From NCBI GenBank assembly GCA_020848905.1, contig JADLHG010000031.1:372001-436000 (forward strand): a stretch of DNA of 64,000 nucleotides. The letters are read 5' to 3'. A model generated the notes under the pieces. That model did no database searches. It saw only the letters and a list, made by a program, of their open reading frames with translations, and was not told the DNA's origin. Shown here in pieces: positions 9,656 through 19,084 of the stretch. How positions within the stretch are numbered: the stretch's first letter is position 1; each line of letters opens with the position of its first letter. The stretch comes from Deltaproteobacteria bacterium. GTDB lineage: Bacteria > Myxococcota_A > Polyangia > GCA-2747355 > JADLHG01. Position numbers and translations under genes: made by a program.

Positions 9656-11020
9656 TTAGCTGCGTCCGGCCTCCAGCCGGGCACAGTTGACCACGGCTAG
9701 GGCCGCGATGTCGGCAAACAGCGAGAGGAAATCTGCTGCCTGGGCGGTGAAGCTGCCCGGCTTGGTCGAGATGAGGAACACGGCGCCCATCGGCGTGCCG
9801 CGCGAGCGCAGCGGCAAGAGCATGCGCTCCTCGGCCCGGTGCTCCGATCGTCCGAGCCGCGTGTCGGTGCGCGCGTCGGCCACCACGAGGGTCCCCTTGG
9901 ACTTGAGGGCCGTCTGCAACAGGTCTCGCACCACGCGGCGTTCCCAGCGGTCCCCCTTCGGCGACATCACGAGCTTCCAGTCGCCGCTCGGTAGCTGGTA
10001 GGTGATGAAGCCGCGGTCGAAGGAGACCACGCGCTCGAGCACGTTGATGAGCAGCCGGTCCAGCTCGGCGAGGGACTCGGCGGTCATGCAGCGCTTGCTC
10101 ACCTGGTAGAGCACCGCCAGCTGTCGCCGCTCTCGTTCCAGCACCGAGACCTCGCCCCCTTCGGCTCCACCGCCTCCCAGCCCTTGCAGCAGGTCCCCCT
10201 CGTCCGCGTCCATCGTGGGCGGGGTGGGCTCGGTCTGCGGCAGAAGGTCGAGTGGCGACGGGGCCGGCGGCGCCACGGGGCGCGGCATCGGCGCGCGGGG
10301 CGGCGGCGCGGGCGGCGGCGGCTCCGCCACGGGGAGCGCGTCGAGCTGCGAGCGCCGTTTCTCGAGCGAGGCGGGGACCGCGTCCCGGCCGAGAAGGCCG
10401 GGGGAAGCCATCGGGCGCGCCAGCGGCATCGGATCTTCGGCCGGCGCCTGCGCCGCCAGTGTGACCGAGTCGGGCTCCTCGAGGGCCATATCGATGAGCA
10501 GCCGCAGCGTGAATTGATCGGAGAACCCGATCAGATCCCCGGCGTGCACGACCTGCTCGGTGACGCGCACGCCGTTCACGAAGGTGCCGTTCGCGCTGCC
10601 CAGGTCCTTGACCAGGATGAGATCGTCGTGGACGTCGATCTCCGAGTGAAAGCGAGAGACCTGCGGGCTCACGAGGACGATGTGGTTGTCGGTGCGCTGC
10701 CGGCCGATGCGGTTCACCCCCGCCTGCAGCTCGATGCTGAGCTCGGTGCCGGGGGTGGCGGAGACGAGGCGCACGACGCGCCGACCGCGAACCCGCTCCC
10801 GCGGAAACGGGATGGTGCCCAGCTCCGGCATCGTCTGACAGAGCCCCTCGGTGCCCGCGGCAAAGGGCTGCCGCACCGGCGCGCTCCCCTCGGCCCCCGG
10901 CTTGGGAGGCCAGAGCTTCCCCGTTTCCCCCTGGGGGCGGTTCGCGCGCACGCCCGGGGCCCCCGATCCGACCGTGGGGACCTCGTGCGTTGCGTCCTTG
11001 CTCTTCGAAGGATCGCTCAC
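9656..11020 (-). CDS. FHA-GAF signalling protein
   Basis: A 454-aa soluble protein. The FHA domain at about 83-175 shows GVNRIGRQRTDNHIVL, VSRFHSEI and LGSANGTFVNG, the standard phosphothreonine-binding loop residues (R, S-x-x-H, N-G). A Pro/Ala-rich linker follows, then a GAF domain at about 295-450 (LYQVSKRCMTAESLAELDRL; ending FLSLFADIAALAVVNCARL) that may bind a small molecule. No catalytic output domain is present, so it is probably an adaptor. It is the first gene of the operon with the kinase and the giant TPR protein. The start is GTG at 11020, with TAGGA upstream. A promoter is seen at 11090-11120. Confidence 0.92.
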   Translation of the reverse strand: MSDPSKSKDATHEVPTVGSGAPGVRANRPQGETGKLWPPKPGAEGSAPVRQPFAAGTEGLCQTMPELGTIPFPRERVRGRRVVRLVSATPGTELSIELQAGVNRIGRQRTDNHIVLVSPQVSRFHSEIDVHDDLILVKDLGSANGTFVNGVRVTEQVVHAGDLIGFSDQFTLRLLIDMALEEPDSVTLAAQAPAEDPMPLARPMASPGLLGRDAVPASLEKRRSQLDALPVAEPPPPAPPPRAPMPRPVAPPAPSPLDLLPQTEPTPPTMDADEGDLLQGLGGGGAEGGEVSVLERERRQLAVLYQVSKRCMTAESLAELDRLLINVLERVVSFDRGFITYQLPSGDWKLVMSPKGDRWERRVVRDLLQTALKSKGTLVVADARTDTRLGRSEHRAEERMLLPLRSRGTPMGAVFLISTKPGSFTAQAADFLSLFADIAALAVVNCARLEAGRS

Positions 11021-11089
11021 GTGGACTGTCCTACCGAGCTTTCGTCCCGTCCTCGCGACGGCCGATCCGGGCGCCGACGCAGTCTTGGA

Positions 11090-11120
11090 ATGATATCAGA
11101 GTCCAGAGGCGGCGTGACAA
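11090..11120 (-). promoter_or_regulatory. Promoter of the FHA-kinase-TPR operon
   Basis: TTGTCA (11120-11115) and an extended -10, TGA-TATCAT (hexamer 11095-11090), with 19-bp spacing. The predicted transcript starts near 11083, giving a leader of about 63 nt. The long spacing is offset by the extended -10. It separates this operon from rpoH-rsmI. Confidence 0.5.
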
Positions 11121-11123
11121 GAA

Positions 11124-12038
11124 TCAACTTTCCCGAGAGGCGCTGCCGGGCGCGGGTTGGACGTCGCCGTTGTCGTCGGTCTTGGCGCCGGCCGCGGCCA
11201 GCGCCAGCTGGTAAACCCGCCGCCGCCCTTCGGACCCTCCGAGGGCCGCGGCGATGGACTTCGGACTCTCACCACGGCCGATGCGACGCGCCACCTCTTC
11301 GGCGAGGGCTTCGGCGCCGAGTCCCAGGGGGAGCTCCTCGCCCCCGCCCACGACCAGCGTGACCTCGCCGCGCGGGGCCTCCGCGGCGTAGTGCGCGGAG
11401 AGCTCGCCCAGGCGTCCGCGTCGCACCTCCTGATGCAGCTTGGTGAGCTCCCGGGCGACGGCGGCGGGGCGGTCTCCCAGCGCCTGGGCCAGGTCGGCGA
11501 GCGTGGCCGCCACGCGCCCCGGGGCCTCGAACAGGACCAGCGTCTCGGGTCGATGGCGCAGCCCGTCGAGGATCTGCCGCCGCTCGGGGCCCTTGCGCGG
11601 TAGAAAACCGAGGAAAGTGAAGCGCGCCGCAGGAAGCCCCGACAGCACGAGCGCCGCCACCACCGCGCTCGGCCCCGGCAGGAAGTCCACCGGGATCCCC
11701 TCGTCGAGGCAGCGGGCCACGAGCGCCAGGCCGGGGTCGGAGACTCCCGGGGAGCCGGCGTCCGAGATGAGCGCGATGCGCTCGCCCTGTACGAGGCGTC
11801 GCAGGAGCTCCGCGGTACGCCGGGCCTCGTTGCCCGCGAAGAGGCTGACGGTCGGGGTCCGGATGTCGTAGCGCGCGAGGAGGATGCGCGCGCGTCGCGT
11901 GTCCTCCGCGGCGATGAGCGAGACCTCGCCGAGCGTGCGCACGGCGCGGTAGGTGATGTCTTCGAGGTTGCCGATCGGCGTGGCGACCACGACCAGCTCT
12001 CCCTGCGTCGCCGTCGCGCTCTTCGGGGCGTCGGTCAC
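11124..12038 (-). CDS. rsmI: 16S rRNA (cytidine1402-2'-O)-methyltransferase RsmI
   Basis: RsmI 2'-O-methylates C1402 in the decoding centre of 16S rRNA using SAM. At 304 aa it is close to family length. Tetrapyrrole-methylase-fold motifs are clear: [61 protein letters not shown] and [13 protein letters not shown]. The C-terminal helical region resembles the RsmI HTH tail. It starts at GTG 12038, overlapping the sigma factor stop by 4 bp, so the two are translationally coupled; pairing with a sigma factor is not the usual rsmI context. Confidence 0.95.
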   Translation of the reverse strand: MTDAPKSATATQGELVVVATPIGNLEDITYRAVRTLGEVSLIAAEDTRRARILLARYDIRTPTVSLFAGNEARRTAELLRRLVQGERIALISDAGSPGVSDPGLALVARCLDEGIPVDFLPGPSAVVAALVLSGLPAARFTFLGFLPRKGPERRQILDGLRHRPETLVLFEAPGRVAATLADLAQALGDRPAAVARELTKLHQEVRRGRLGELSAHYAAEAPRGEVTLVVGGGEELPLGLGAEALAEEVARRIGRGESPKSIAAALGGSEGRRRVYQLALAAAGAKTDDNGDVQPAPGSASRES

Positions 12039-13222
12039 TCGTCGTCCTCGCGCCCGAGCGCGACCTGCACCGCGTCGCCGAGCTCCTCTCGCAGGAACTC
12101 CCGCAGCCGGTTCATCATCCGCCGTTCGAGCTGCCGCGCGCGCTCGCGGGTGATGCCGTACTTGTCACCGATCTCCTGCAGCGTGAGCGGTTCCTCCGCC
12201 ACGGTGCGGAGCTCGAAGATCTCGCGGTCGCGCCCGTCGAGGCTCTGGCCGAACTCCCGCACCTTCGCCGCGAGGCGTTGCGTGAACTCCTCCTCCTCGA
12301 CGAGCTGATCCGGCCCGCTGCTCGAGGCGGCGACGAGATCCAGTCGGCTTCCTCCGGCGGGGTCGTCCGACCGCGCCGGCGCGTCGAGGGACACGTCCTG
12401 TCCCGCGAGCCGGCGCTGCATGCTCTGCACCTCGTGCTCGGGGACTGACAGGCGCTCGGCGAGAAGCCGCGGCGCGGGCTCCTCCACGCCGAGCCGCTGC
12501 AGGCGCTCCATCTCCCGGCGCAAGTTGAAGAACAGCTTTCGTTGCGACTGCGTGGTGCCGATCTTCACCAGCCGCCAGTTGTTCAGGATGAACTTGAGGA
12601 TGTAGGCGCGGATCCACCAGGCCGCGTACGACGTGAGCTTGACCCCCCGATACGGGTCGAACTTCTTCACGGCGTGCATGAGCCCGATGTTCCCCTCTTG
12701 CACGAGGTCGAGCAGGCTCTGATAGGCCTTGCGGTACTCGTGCGCGATCTTCACCACCAGCCGCAGATTGGCGGTCACCATCCGTCGGGCCGCGTCGAGG
12801 TCCCCCGTCGTGTGGTAGCGCACGGCGAGCTCGTGCTCCTCCTCGGGCGTGAGGAGCGGGTAGCGTCGCGCCTCGTTCATGTAGGCCTGGAGCGGGTCGC
12901 GTCGCACCAGGCTGGGCCGGGAGAGCACGAGCGCGCGCGGGTCGCGACGTCCCCTTGCGTCCATCGGTACGAGGGCCAGCTCGTCCTGCGCCGACAGCGC
13001 CTCCACCTCGAGTTCCCCTTCTTCGGGCTCGAGCTCCTCGACCAGTTCGGTCTCCTCCGTCTCGTCTTCCGCCTCGTCCTCGGGGTCGTGCGGTGCGGCA
13101 CGCTCCGCGGCCCCGCCGGCAGCGGCGGGCGCGAGCGCTGCGGACTGCGCGTCGGGGAGCGCGCTCGGCCGTCGGCCGGCACCGGGCCGCCGGGTCTTCG
13201 TATCGTCGGACTTACGGGCCAT
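12035..13222 (-). CDS. rpoH: RNA polymerase sigma factor, RpoH (sigma-32) type
   Basis: A 395-aa sigma-70-family protein. After an acidic N-terminal extension (Glu-rich, about residues 40-90) come region 1.2/2 ([69 protein letters not shown]), region 3, and region 4 ([19 protein letters not shown]). The segment QRKLFFNLR is the RpoH box that marks sigma-32 proteins, so a heat-shock or related stress regulon is likely. The ATG at 13222 is preferred over 13255 because the longer form begins upstream of the predicted -10. The acidic extension is not typical of enterobacterial RpoH. Myxobacteria carry several RpoH paralogues, so the exact stimulus is uncertain. Confidence 0.85.
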   Translation of the reverse strand: MARKSDDTKTRRPGAGRRPSALPDAQSAALAPAAAGGAAERAAPHDPEDEAEDETEETELVEELEPEEGELEVEALSAQDELALVPMDARGRRDPRALVLSRPSLVRRDPLQAYMNEARRYPLLTPEEEHELAVRYHTTGDLDAARRMVTANLRLVVKIAHEYRKAYQSLLDLVQEGNIGLMHAVKKFDPYRGVKLTSYAAWWIRAYILKFILNNWRLVKIGTTQSQRKLFFNLRREMERLQRLGVEEPAPRLLAERLSVPEHEVQSMQRRLAGQDVSLDAPARSDDPAGGSRLDLVAASSSGPDQLVEEEEFTQRLAAKVREFGQSLDGRDREIFELRTVAEEPLTLQEIGDKYGITRERARQLERRMMNRLREFLREELGDAVQVALGREDDE

Positions 13223-13236
13223 GGAGCTCACCGCGC

Positions 13237-13265
13237 ATCCTGCGGCGAAGGGCACCAGCTGTCAA
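13237..13265 (-). promoter_or_regulatory. Promoter upstream of rpoH-rsmI
   Basis: TTGACA (13265-13260), 17-bp spacer, CAGGAT (13242-13237). The -35 is perfect, the -10 weak. The predicted start near 13230 leaves only about 8 nt before the ATG at 13222. Confidence 0.4.
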
Positions 13266-13314
13266 CGCGCCGGGCCCACGGCGGGCAACGCTGTTCCCTC
13301 CCGGCAGGGCGCCG

Positions 13315-13343
13315 TGGACGTGCCTCCCCTCGCAGCCTATACT
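13315..13343 (+). promoter_or_regulatory. Promoter of the S41 peptidase gene
   Basis: TGGACG (13315-13320), 17-bp spacer, TATACT (13338-13343). It predicts a 25-nt leader that includes the ribosome-binding AAGGA before the ATG at 13375. Confidence 0.55.
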
Positions 13344-13374
13344 TTTCCGCGAACGTAACCGAATCGAAGGACCC

Positions 13375-16300
13375 ATGAGTCTTCTGCTGGACGGCAGCGA
13401 ACCGCCCAAGAGCTCGGAGAGCTGGATGGATCGTTATCTCAAGCCCCTCGTGGTGGCCGTCTCGCTGGTCGCCGCGCTCTTTCTCACCATCAGCCGGCGG
13501 AGCCCCGAGGGAGGGATCACGGTTTCGGCGCAGCCCCAGTCGCGCGCCGCGCCGGATCGCGTCGCGCGTCACTACGACCTCACCGCGCTGAAGGTCTTCA
13601 CCGTCGTCCTCGGGCGCATCAAGGACCACTACGTCGAGCCCGAACGCGTGAAGCCGCGCGAGATGCTCCGCGAGGCGCTCGACGCGATCGAGAAGGAGGT
13701 GGCCGAGGTCCTGATCAAGGAGGCGCCGGACAAGAAGACCCTCACCATCCGGGTGCAGGACACCGAGCGGACCTTCGACGTCTCGGGAGTCGATAGCCCA
13801 TGGGCCCTCTCGAGCCGCATGAAGAGCATCCTGCGCTTCATGCAGCCGCACTTGCTGCCGGCGACGGACATCCGCGACGTGGAGTACGCGGCGATCAACG
13901 GCATGCTCTCCACGCTGGACCCCCACAGCGTGCTCTTGAAGCCCGACCTCTACAACGAGATGAAGCTCTCGACGCGGGGGGAGTTCGGCGGCCTCGGTAT
14001 CGTGATCGCCATGATCCAGGGCGTGCTCACCGTGATGAACCCGATGAAGGGGACGCCGGCCGAGACGGCGGGGATCAAGTCGTGCGACCAGATCCTGAAG
14101 ATCAACGACGATTCGACGATGAACATGACGCTGAACCAGGCGGTCAGCAAGCTCCGCGGCGTCCCCGGCAGTCGCGTGGACGTGACGATTCAGCGGGCGG
14201 GGTGGGCCAAGCCCGTCCGCAAGACCCTCACCCGCGCGATCATCAAGGTGGACAGCGTCAACTCGCGCATCATCTCGAAGAAGATCGGCTACGTGCGTCT
14301 GGGGAGCTTCCAGGGCAACTCGTACGACGATCTGCGTGACCACGTCCGGAAGCTCAAGAAGAAGGGGATGAAGGGGCTAATCCTCGACCTGCGGGGCAAC
14401 CCCGGGGGCCTCCTCGACCAGGCGATCAAGATCTCCGACATGTTCATCGAATCGGGGACGCTGCTCACGACCGTGAGCCACGCCGGCAAGCTGCGCGAGG
14501 AGAAGCGCGCCAAGCTGGACGGCACGGAGGAGCGCTACCCCATCGCGGTCCTCGTCAGCAGCGGAAGCGCCTCGGCCTCGGAGATCGTGGCCGGAGCGCT
14601 GAAACACCTCGACCGCGCGGTGATCATCGGGCGAACGACCTTCGGCAAGGGGTCGGTGCAGGTGCTCTACGACAACGACGATGGCTCGGCGCTCAAGCTG
14701 ACCATCGCGCAGTACCTCACTCCCGGCGACATCTCGATCCAGTCGGTGGGGATCACCCCGGATATCGGGACCGCTCCCGCGGTGGTCAAGGACGACTTCT
14801 TGCGGCTGCGCATCAACGAGCAGTTCACGCGCGAGCAGGATCTTTCGAAGCACCTCACCCATCGCAACGTGCGCCGCAACGAGAAGCCCCTGCGCACGGT
14901 GCGGTACCTCGCGACCGACGCCCAGCCGCACAAGGACGAGGAGGAGGAGGAGGAAGACCAGGAGAAGGAGGGGGCGAATCTGTGTCTCTTCCCCGACCGT
15001 CGGTGCAAGCCCACCGACGAGGACAAGTTCGTCGAGGACTTCCAGATCCGGCTGGCGCGGGACCTCCTCGCGCAGGCGCGCGGCTGGAGACGCAGCCAGG
15101 TCCTGGCGGGCTCGACCGCCTTCTTCGCCAAGCGCGAGCAGGAAGAGGACAAGCGCGTCGCGGATGCCCTGGAGAAGCTCGGAGTGGACTGGTCCGACGG
15201 CAAGTCCGACGCAAAGGCGGGCGGTTCACCCAAGCCGGGCGACGAGCGTCCGAAACTCTCGGTGAGCGTGACCACCGAGCCGAAGGGCGGCAAGGCCAAG
15301 GCCTGCCAGGCGATGAAGCTGAAGGTGACGGTCAAGAACGAAGGGAAGGTGGCGGCGCACCGGCTCCAGGCGGTCAGCGAGTCCACGAACCGGCTCTTTG
15401 CGGGCCGGGAGCTGGCCTTCGGGCGCGTGGAGCCCGGGGCGAGCCGGACCTGGGTGCTGCCGATGAAGATCCGCGACCTGCCGACGCGCGTGGACGACGT
15501 GACCCTCAAGTTCACCGACGGCTCCGGGACCGCGTATCCGCCGAACACCTTCCACCTCTCCACGAAAGGGGTGGACCGCCCCACCTTCGCGTATGGCTAC
15601 CAGATGGTCGACGACATCCAGGGCAACGAGGACGGCCGCATCCAGCGCGGCGAGCAGCTCCGGCTGCTCGTGAAGGTGCGCAACACGGGCAAGGGGCCGG
15701 CCTTCCGCACCATGACCACGCTGCGCTACCTCGGGGCCTCGGCGGCCACGGTGGGGAAGGGGCGCTTCGACCTCGGGCGTCTCGAGCCGGGCGAGTCCAA
15801 GACCGCCTCCTTCACTCTGGACGTGGACCCCGGCTATCAAGGCTCGAGCCTGGGTCTCGAGCTGAAGGTCTACGACGACGCCCTCGGGGAGACGGTCTCG
15901 GACAAGCTCTCCTTCCAGGTCGTGCAGCCTCAGGCCGGTCCCGCCAAGGCCAGCGGCGGCGTGCGCGTGAATGGCAAGCGGGTGGCGATCCACGCCTGGG
16001 CCGCGGCGGACGCTCCGGTCGTGGGCCACGCGCTTCGCGGCGGGTCGTTCAAGGTCCTCGGCCGCCACGAGGGGTGGTATCGCATCCTGGCGGCGCCCGA
16101 GCGTCCGGCCTTTGTCTCCAGCAAGGAGGTGACCCCCGGGTCCGAGGGTGGAACGGCGCGTTTCCAGGCGAGCTGGCAGGTGACGCCCCCCAAGCTGACG
16201 CTCCAGGTGCCGACCTACCTGACGAGCGCGGCCACGATTCGGGTGAGCGGCTCGGCGGTGGACGAGACCAAGGTGGCCGACCTCTTCATCTTCGTGCGGA

Positions 16301-16521
16301 ATCCGGACGCGAAGGTGGAACGCAAGGTCTACTACCAGTCCACGCGGAACTCGAAGACGCCAAACCGTCTGGACTTCGCGACGGACCTCCCCCTCTGGCC
16401 GGGGGCCAACTACGTGAGCGTCTACACGCGCGAGAGCGCGGACGTGCAGGCCAACGAGACGGTCGTCATCTTCCGCAAGCGCGACAAGGGCGCCAAGGAG
16501 GGCGCCGCCGCCGCGCGGTAG
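13375..16521 (+). CDS. Membrane-anchored PDZ-S41 serine peptidase with long C-terminal extension
   Basis: A 1048-aa C-terminal-processing-type (S41) protease. One N-terminal membrane segment (LVVAVSLVAALFLTI) places the rest in the periplasm. A PDZ domain at about 195-280 (GGLGIVIAMIQGVLTVMNP) precedes the peptidase core. The Ser-Lys-Gln triad is readable as S400 in GSASASEIV, K425 in TFGKGSVQ and Q429, with the family's 25-residue Ser-Lys spacing. After an acidic run (DEEEEEEDQEKE) come about 480 residues unusual for simple CtpA enzymes: beta-sandwich CARDB-like repeats, an SH3-like segment near KVLGRHEGWYRI and another beta domain. This resembles the long S41 peptidases called MXAN_5808 family in myxobacteria; that name is from memory. 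The substrate is unknown. Confidence 0.9.
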   Translation: MSLLLDGSEPPKSSESWMDRYLKPLVVAVSLVAALFLTISRRSPEGGITVSAQPQSRAAPDRVARHYDLTALKVFTVVLGRIKDHYVEPERVKPREMLREALDAIEKEVAEVLIKEAPDKKTLTIRVQDTERTFDVSGVDSPWALSSRMKSILRFMQPHLLPATDIRDVEYAAINGMLSTLDPHSVLLKPDLYNEMKLSTRGEFGGLGIVIAMIQGVLTVMNPMKGTPAETAGIKSCDQILKINDDSTMNMTLNQAVSKLRGVPGSRVDVTIQRAGWAKPVRKTLTRAIIKVDSVNSRIISKKIGYVRLGSFQGNSYDDLRDHVRKLKKKGMKGLILDLRGNPGGLLDQAIKISDMFIESGTLLTTVSHAGKLREEKRAKLDGTEERYPIAVLVSSGSASASEIVAGALKHLDRAVIIGRTTFGKGSVQVLYDNDDGSALKLTIAQYLTPGDISIQSVGITPDIGTAPAVVKDDFLRLRINEQFTREQDLSKHLTHRNVRRNEKPLRTVRYLATDAQPHKDEEEEEEDQEKEGANLCLFPDRRCKPTDEDKFVEDFQIRLARDLLAQARGWRRSQVLAGSTAFFAKREQEEDKRVADALEKLGVDWSDGKSDAKAGGSPKPGDERPKLSVSVTTEPKGGKAKACQAMKLKVTVKNEGKVAAHRLQAVSESTNRLFAGRELAFGRVEPGASRTWVLPMKIRDLPTRVDDVTLKFTDGSGTAYPPNTFHLSTKGVDRPTFAYGYQMVDDIQGNEDGRIQRGEQLRLLVKVRNTGKGPAFRTMTTLRYLGASAATVGKGRFDLGRLEPGESKTASFTLDVDPGYQGSSLGLELKVYDDALGETVSDKLSFQVVQPQAGPAKASGGVRVNGKRVAIHAWAAADAPVVGHALRGGSFKVLGRHEGWYRILAAPERPAFVSSKEVTPGSEGGTARFQASWQVTPPKLTLQVPTYLTSAATIRVSGSAVDETKVADLFIFVRNPDAKVERKVYYQSTRNSKTPNRLDFATDLPLWPGANYVSVYTRESADVQANETVVIFRKRDKGAKEGAAAAR

Positions 16522-16615
16522 AGCCTCCGCCCCTCGGGCGTCGAGCCGCTCCCCTTCCTCCGCCCCTGGGAGCCTCGCGCCCTGCGTCCCGTGGTGGGTA
16601 TTCGTTTTCCGGCCA

Positions 16616-16645
16616 TTGACAACGCGCGGAGCGGACGCCTAAGGT
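16616..16645 (+). promoter_or_regulatory. Promoter of the repeat lipoprotein gene
   Basis: Perfect TTGACA (16616-16621), 18-bp spacer, TAAGGT (16640-16645). The predicted start near 16652 gives a 25-nt leader carrying GAGGAGGGAG, which fixes the GTG at 16677 as the start. Confidence 0.5.
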
Positions 16646-16676
16646 GCGCGCCGATTATCACTATGAGGAGGGAGCG

Positions 16677-18812
16677 GTGAATACGACTCTGCGCTTGTCG
16701 ATCCTCGCTGGATTGACGGCCGCGACCCTGTGGGGCTGCGGTGGGAAGAGCACCAGTAACACGGACACGGGGAGTGGCACGGACGGCCAGGTGGTCACCG
16801 ACGGCGGCGCAGGAGATGCCGCGGCGGATGACAGCGGCGGCGGGGACACCGGCGCGGGCGATAGCTCCGTCGGGGACTCCGCGGTATCGGATGCCCGCAA
16901 GAGCGACGCTCGCAAGTCCGACGGCGGGAAGGTGGATGCGCGCAGGTCCGACGGCAAGGTGTCGGACATGGGCGGCCCCGCCCCGGTGAACGCGAAGTGC
17001 ACCACCCCCACGGTCGTCACGCTGGCCGCATCGGGGGCGACGACCGTGACGGGGACGAGCCAGTACGCTCCGGACGAGTTCGCCGCGATCGACTGCGGCA
17101 AGAACCCGAACGGGCCCTGGCCCGGCGCGCAGGTCTACTACAAGGTGAAGCTCGACGCGGGGAAGACCTACCGCATCGACCTGCAGGCGCAGTTCGACTC
17201 CGCGCTCTACGCCTTCCCGGCCAGCACCAAGTGCGACGAAGCCGCGATCAACCTGGCCTGCGCGAACCCCTCCCCGGCGGATCCGCTGAAGGTCTACAAC
17301 GCGGACAAGTCCGGCACGGGCGAGGCCATCTTCATCACGCCGACGACCGCCGAGGACTGGATCATCGTGGTCGACTACTACAACAACAAGAAGACCGGTG
17401 GCGCCTTCACTATGACCATTACGCCGGGCTTCACGCCGGCCGCGAACGGCAAGTGCAGCGGCGCCCAGGCGGTCACGCTCACGAGCGGTAGCGCCACCAT
17501 CAAGGGCGACACCGCGGGCGTGGGCAACGAGATGAAGGTCAACTGCGGTGGTACGAAGGATTTCAACCAGGGCCAGCTCTTCTACAAGCTGAGCATTCCG
17601 GCCGGTAAGAACTACCGCGTGACCGTGAACGGCGAGTTCGATACCGCGCTCTACGCCTTCCCGGCCTCCGCCAACTGCCAGGAGGCCGCGGTCAACACGG
17701 GGTGCAAGAACCCGACCCCGGCGGATGCGACCCAGGTACTGAACCAGAACGTCCCCGCCAGTCTTTTCAGCATGGGGACGGGCGAGATGCTCCGCCTGAA
17801 GAACGCGACGGGTGCGGCCGTGGACTGGATCATCGTCGTGGACTCGATGGTCGCCGGCGAGTTCGGTCCCTTCACGCTCCAGATCGACGAGTGGGCGGTG
17901 CAGACCGGGGCGAGCAAGTGCGCCACTCCGCAAACCATCACGCTCCCCGCCACGGTGAAGTCCGACACCACGGGCGTCGCCGACGAGTTCCCGGCGGTCG
18001 CCTGCGGCAACCCGAACGGCCCCTGGCCTGCGCCGCAGGTCTACTACAAGGCGGCGTTCGCGGGCGGCAAGACCTACCGAGCCAAGCTCGTGGGCATGAC
18101 GGACATGTCGCTCTACGCGTTCCTCGCCACGACGACCTGCTCCGAGAGCGCGATCAACGCCGCCTGCACCAACCCGACGCCGGCGGACCCGAAGAAGCTC
18201 TACAACAGCGACCTCGAGGAGACGGGCTACGAGCGGCTGCTGTTCGCGCCGACCGCGCAGGAGAGCTGGGTCATCGCGGTGGACGCCTATGCGGCCTCCG
18301 AGGCGGGCCCGTACTCGTTGACCGTCGAGGAGTACACCACGCCGACCAACGGCGCCTGCGCGACCCCGAAGGTCGTCACGCTCGGTAGCACGAGCCCGAC
18401 GACGGTCCAGGGGGACACCTCCATCCCGGGACTGAAGGACGAGTTCACGACGGGGACGGGCTCGAGCGCCAAGGGCGTCAGCTGCGGCAACGCGGACGCG
18501 GCACCGGGCTGGCGGAGCAACCAGCTTTACTACAAGGTCGCGCTCCTCGCCGGCAAGACGTACACGATCAAGGCCAAGGGGGAATGGGACCCCGGTCTCT
18601 ACGCGTTCCCAGCCGGCACCGCCTGCAGCCTGACGGCGATCGACGCTGCGTGCACCAAGACGAACAGCGACGTGCTGGGTAACGGCAAGGACGAGACCAT
18701 CACCATCAAGCCCGCTGCCAACGAGGAGTGGGTCGTGGTGGTGGACGGCTGGTACAGCGGCGCGCATCCCGATGGCGAAGGCCCGTTCACCCTCGAGATC
18801 GCCTGGCAGTAG
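16677..18812 (+). CDS. Lipoprotein with four tandem beta-sandwich-like repeats
   Basis: A 711-aa predicted outer-envelope lipoprotein. The signal peptide ends in the lipobox LWGC. A 70-residue Asp/Gly/Ser-rich linker follows (DDSGGGDTGAGDSSVGDS), then four related units of about 140-155 residues beginning near 16989, 17446, 17913 and 18349. Each unit runs C-x-TP-x-x-V/I-T-L, a DEF/DEM segment, CG-x-x-NGPWP or similar, QVYYK, AGKTYR, LYAFPA-x-x-x-C, A-x-x-N/D-x-AC and a closing W-x-x-x-VD-x-Y. The folds look like PPC-type domains, but that is a guess. Paired cysteines per unit suggest disulphides. It starts at GTG 16677 behind a strong GAGGAGGG. Function is unknown; cell-surface display or binding is plausible. 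Confidence 0.88.
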   Translation: MNTTLRLSILAGLTAATLWGCGGKSTSNTDTGSGTDGQVVTDGGAGDAAADDSGGGDTGAGDSSVGDSAVSDARKSDARKSDGGKVDARRSDGKVSDMGGPAPVNAKCTTPTVVTLAASGATTVTGTSQYAPDEFAAIDCGKNPNGPWPGAQVYYKVKLDAGKTYRIDLQAQFDSALYAFPASTKCDEAAINLACANPSPADPLKVYNADKSGTGEAIFITPTTAEDWIIVVDYYNNKKTGGAFTMTITPGFTPAANGKCSGAQAVTLTSGSATIKGDTAGVGNEMKVNCGGTKDFNQGQLFYKLSIPAGKNYRVTVNGEFDTALYAFPASANCQEAAVNTGCKNPTPADATQVLNQNVPASLFSMGTGEMLRLKNATGAAVDWIIVVDSMVAGEFGPFTLQIDEWAVQTGASKCATPQTITLPATVKSDTTGVADEFPAVACGNPNGPWPAPQVYYKAAFAGGKTYRAKLVGMTDMSLYAFLATTTCSESAINAACTNPTPADPKKLYNSDLEETGYERLLFAPTAQESWVIAVDAYAASEAGPYSLTVEEYTTPTNGACATPKVVTLGSTSPTTVQGDTSIPGLKDEFTTGTGSSAKGVSCGNADAAPGWRSNQLYYKVALLAGKTYTIKAKGEWDPGLYAFPAGTACSLTAIDAACTKTNSDVLGNGKDETITIKPAANEEWVVVVDGWYSGAHPDGEGPFTLEIAWQ

Positions 18813-18900
18813 GCTCGTCGCCTTCGCACTCCCCCTCCTCTCTGTCTGACGCACTCCCTTCCCGACAAGCCGTCTGACCCGCCGGGGCCCTGCCAGCGAG

Positions 18901-18930
18901 CAGGGGGCCGCGGCCCACGATGGCCCCCTG
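18901..18930 (+). terminator. Possible terminator hairpin after the repeat lipoprotein
   Basis: A perfect 9-bp inverted repeat, CAGGGGGCC / GGCCCCCTG, with a 12-nt loop, about 90 nt after the stop at 18812. No U-tract follows, so intrinsic termination is uncertain. Confidence 0.35.
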
Positions 18931-19084
18931 GCCCTCCGCAGCCGCGCACTCCGGACGTGATGTAGCATACTGTCGGATCGCGCCCCATTCGATCCCGTCG
19001 GCCCGCACACAGGCCCACGTGTCACCCTGGTATTTCGGGCGCCCGCGTAGACCATTGGAGCAGCACGGCTTTTTTGATGGTCAC

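Noticed and set aside
13228-14343. 371-codon minus-strand frame antisense to the S41 peptidase
   Set aside because: Arg/His/Leu-rich mirror of the peptidase gene.
19070-19075. T6 run as an intrinsic terminator
   Set aside because: No stem-loop of useful strength lies immediately before it.
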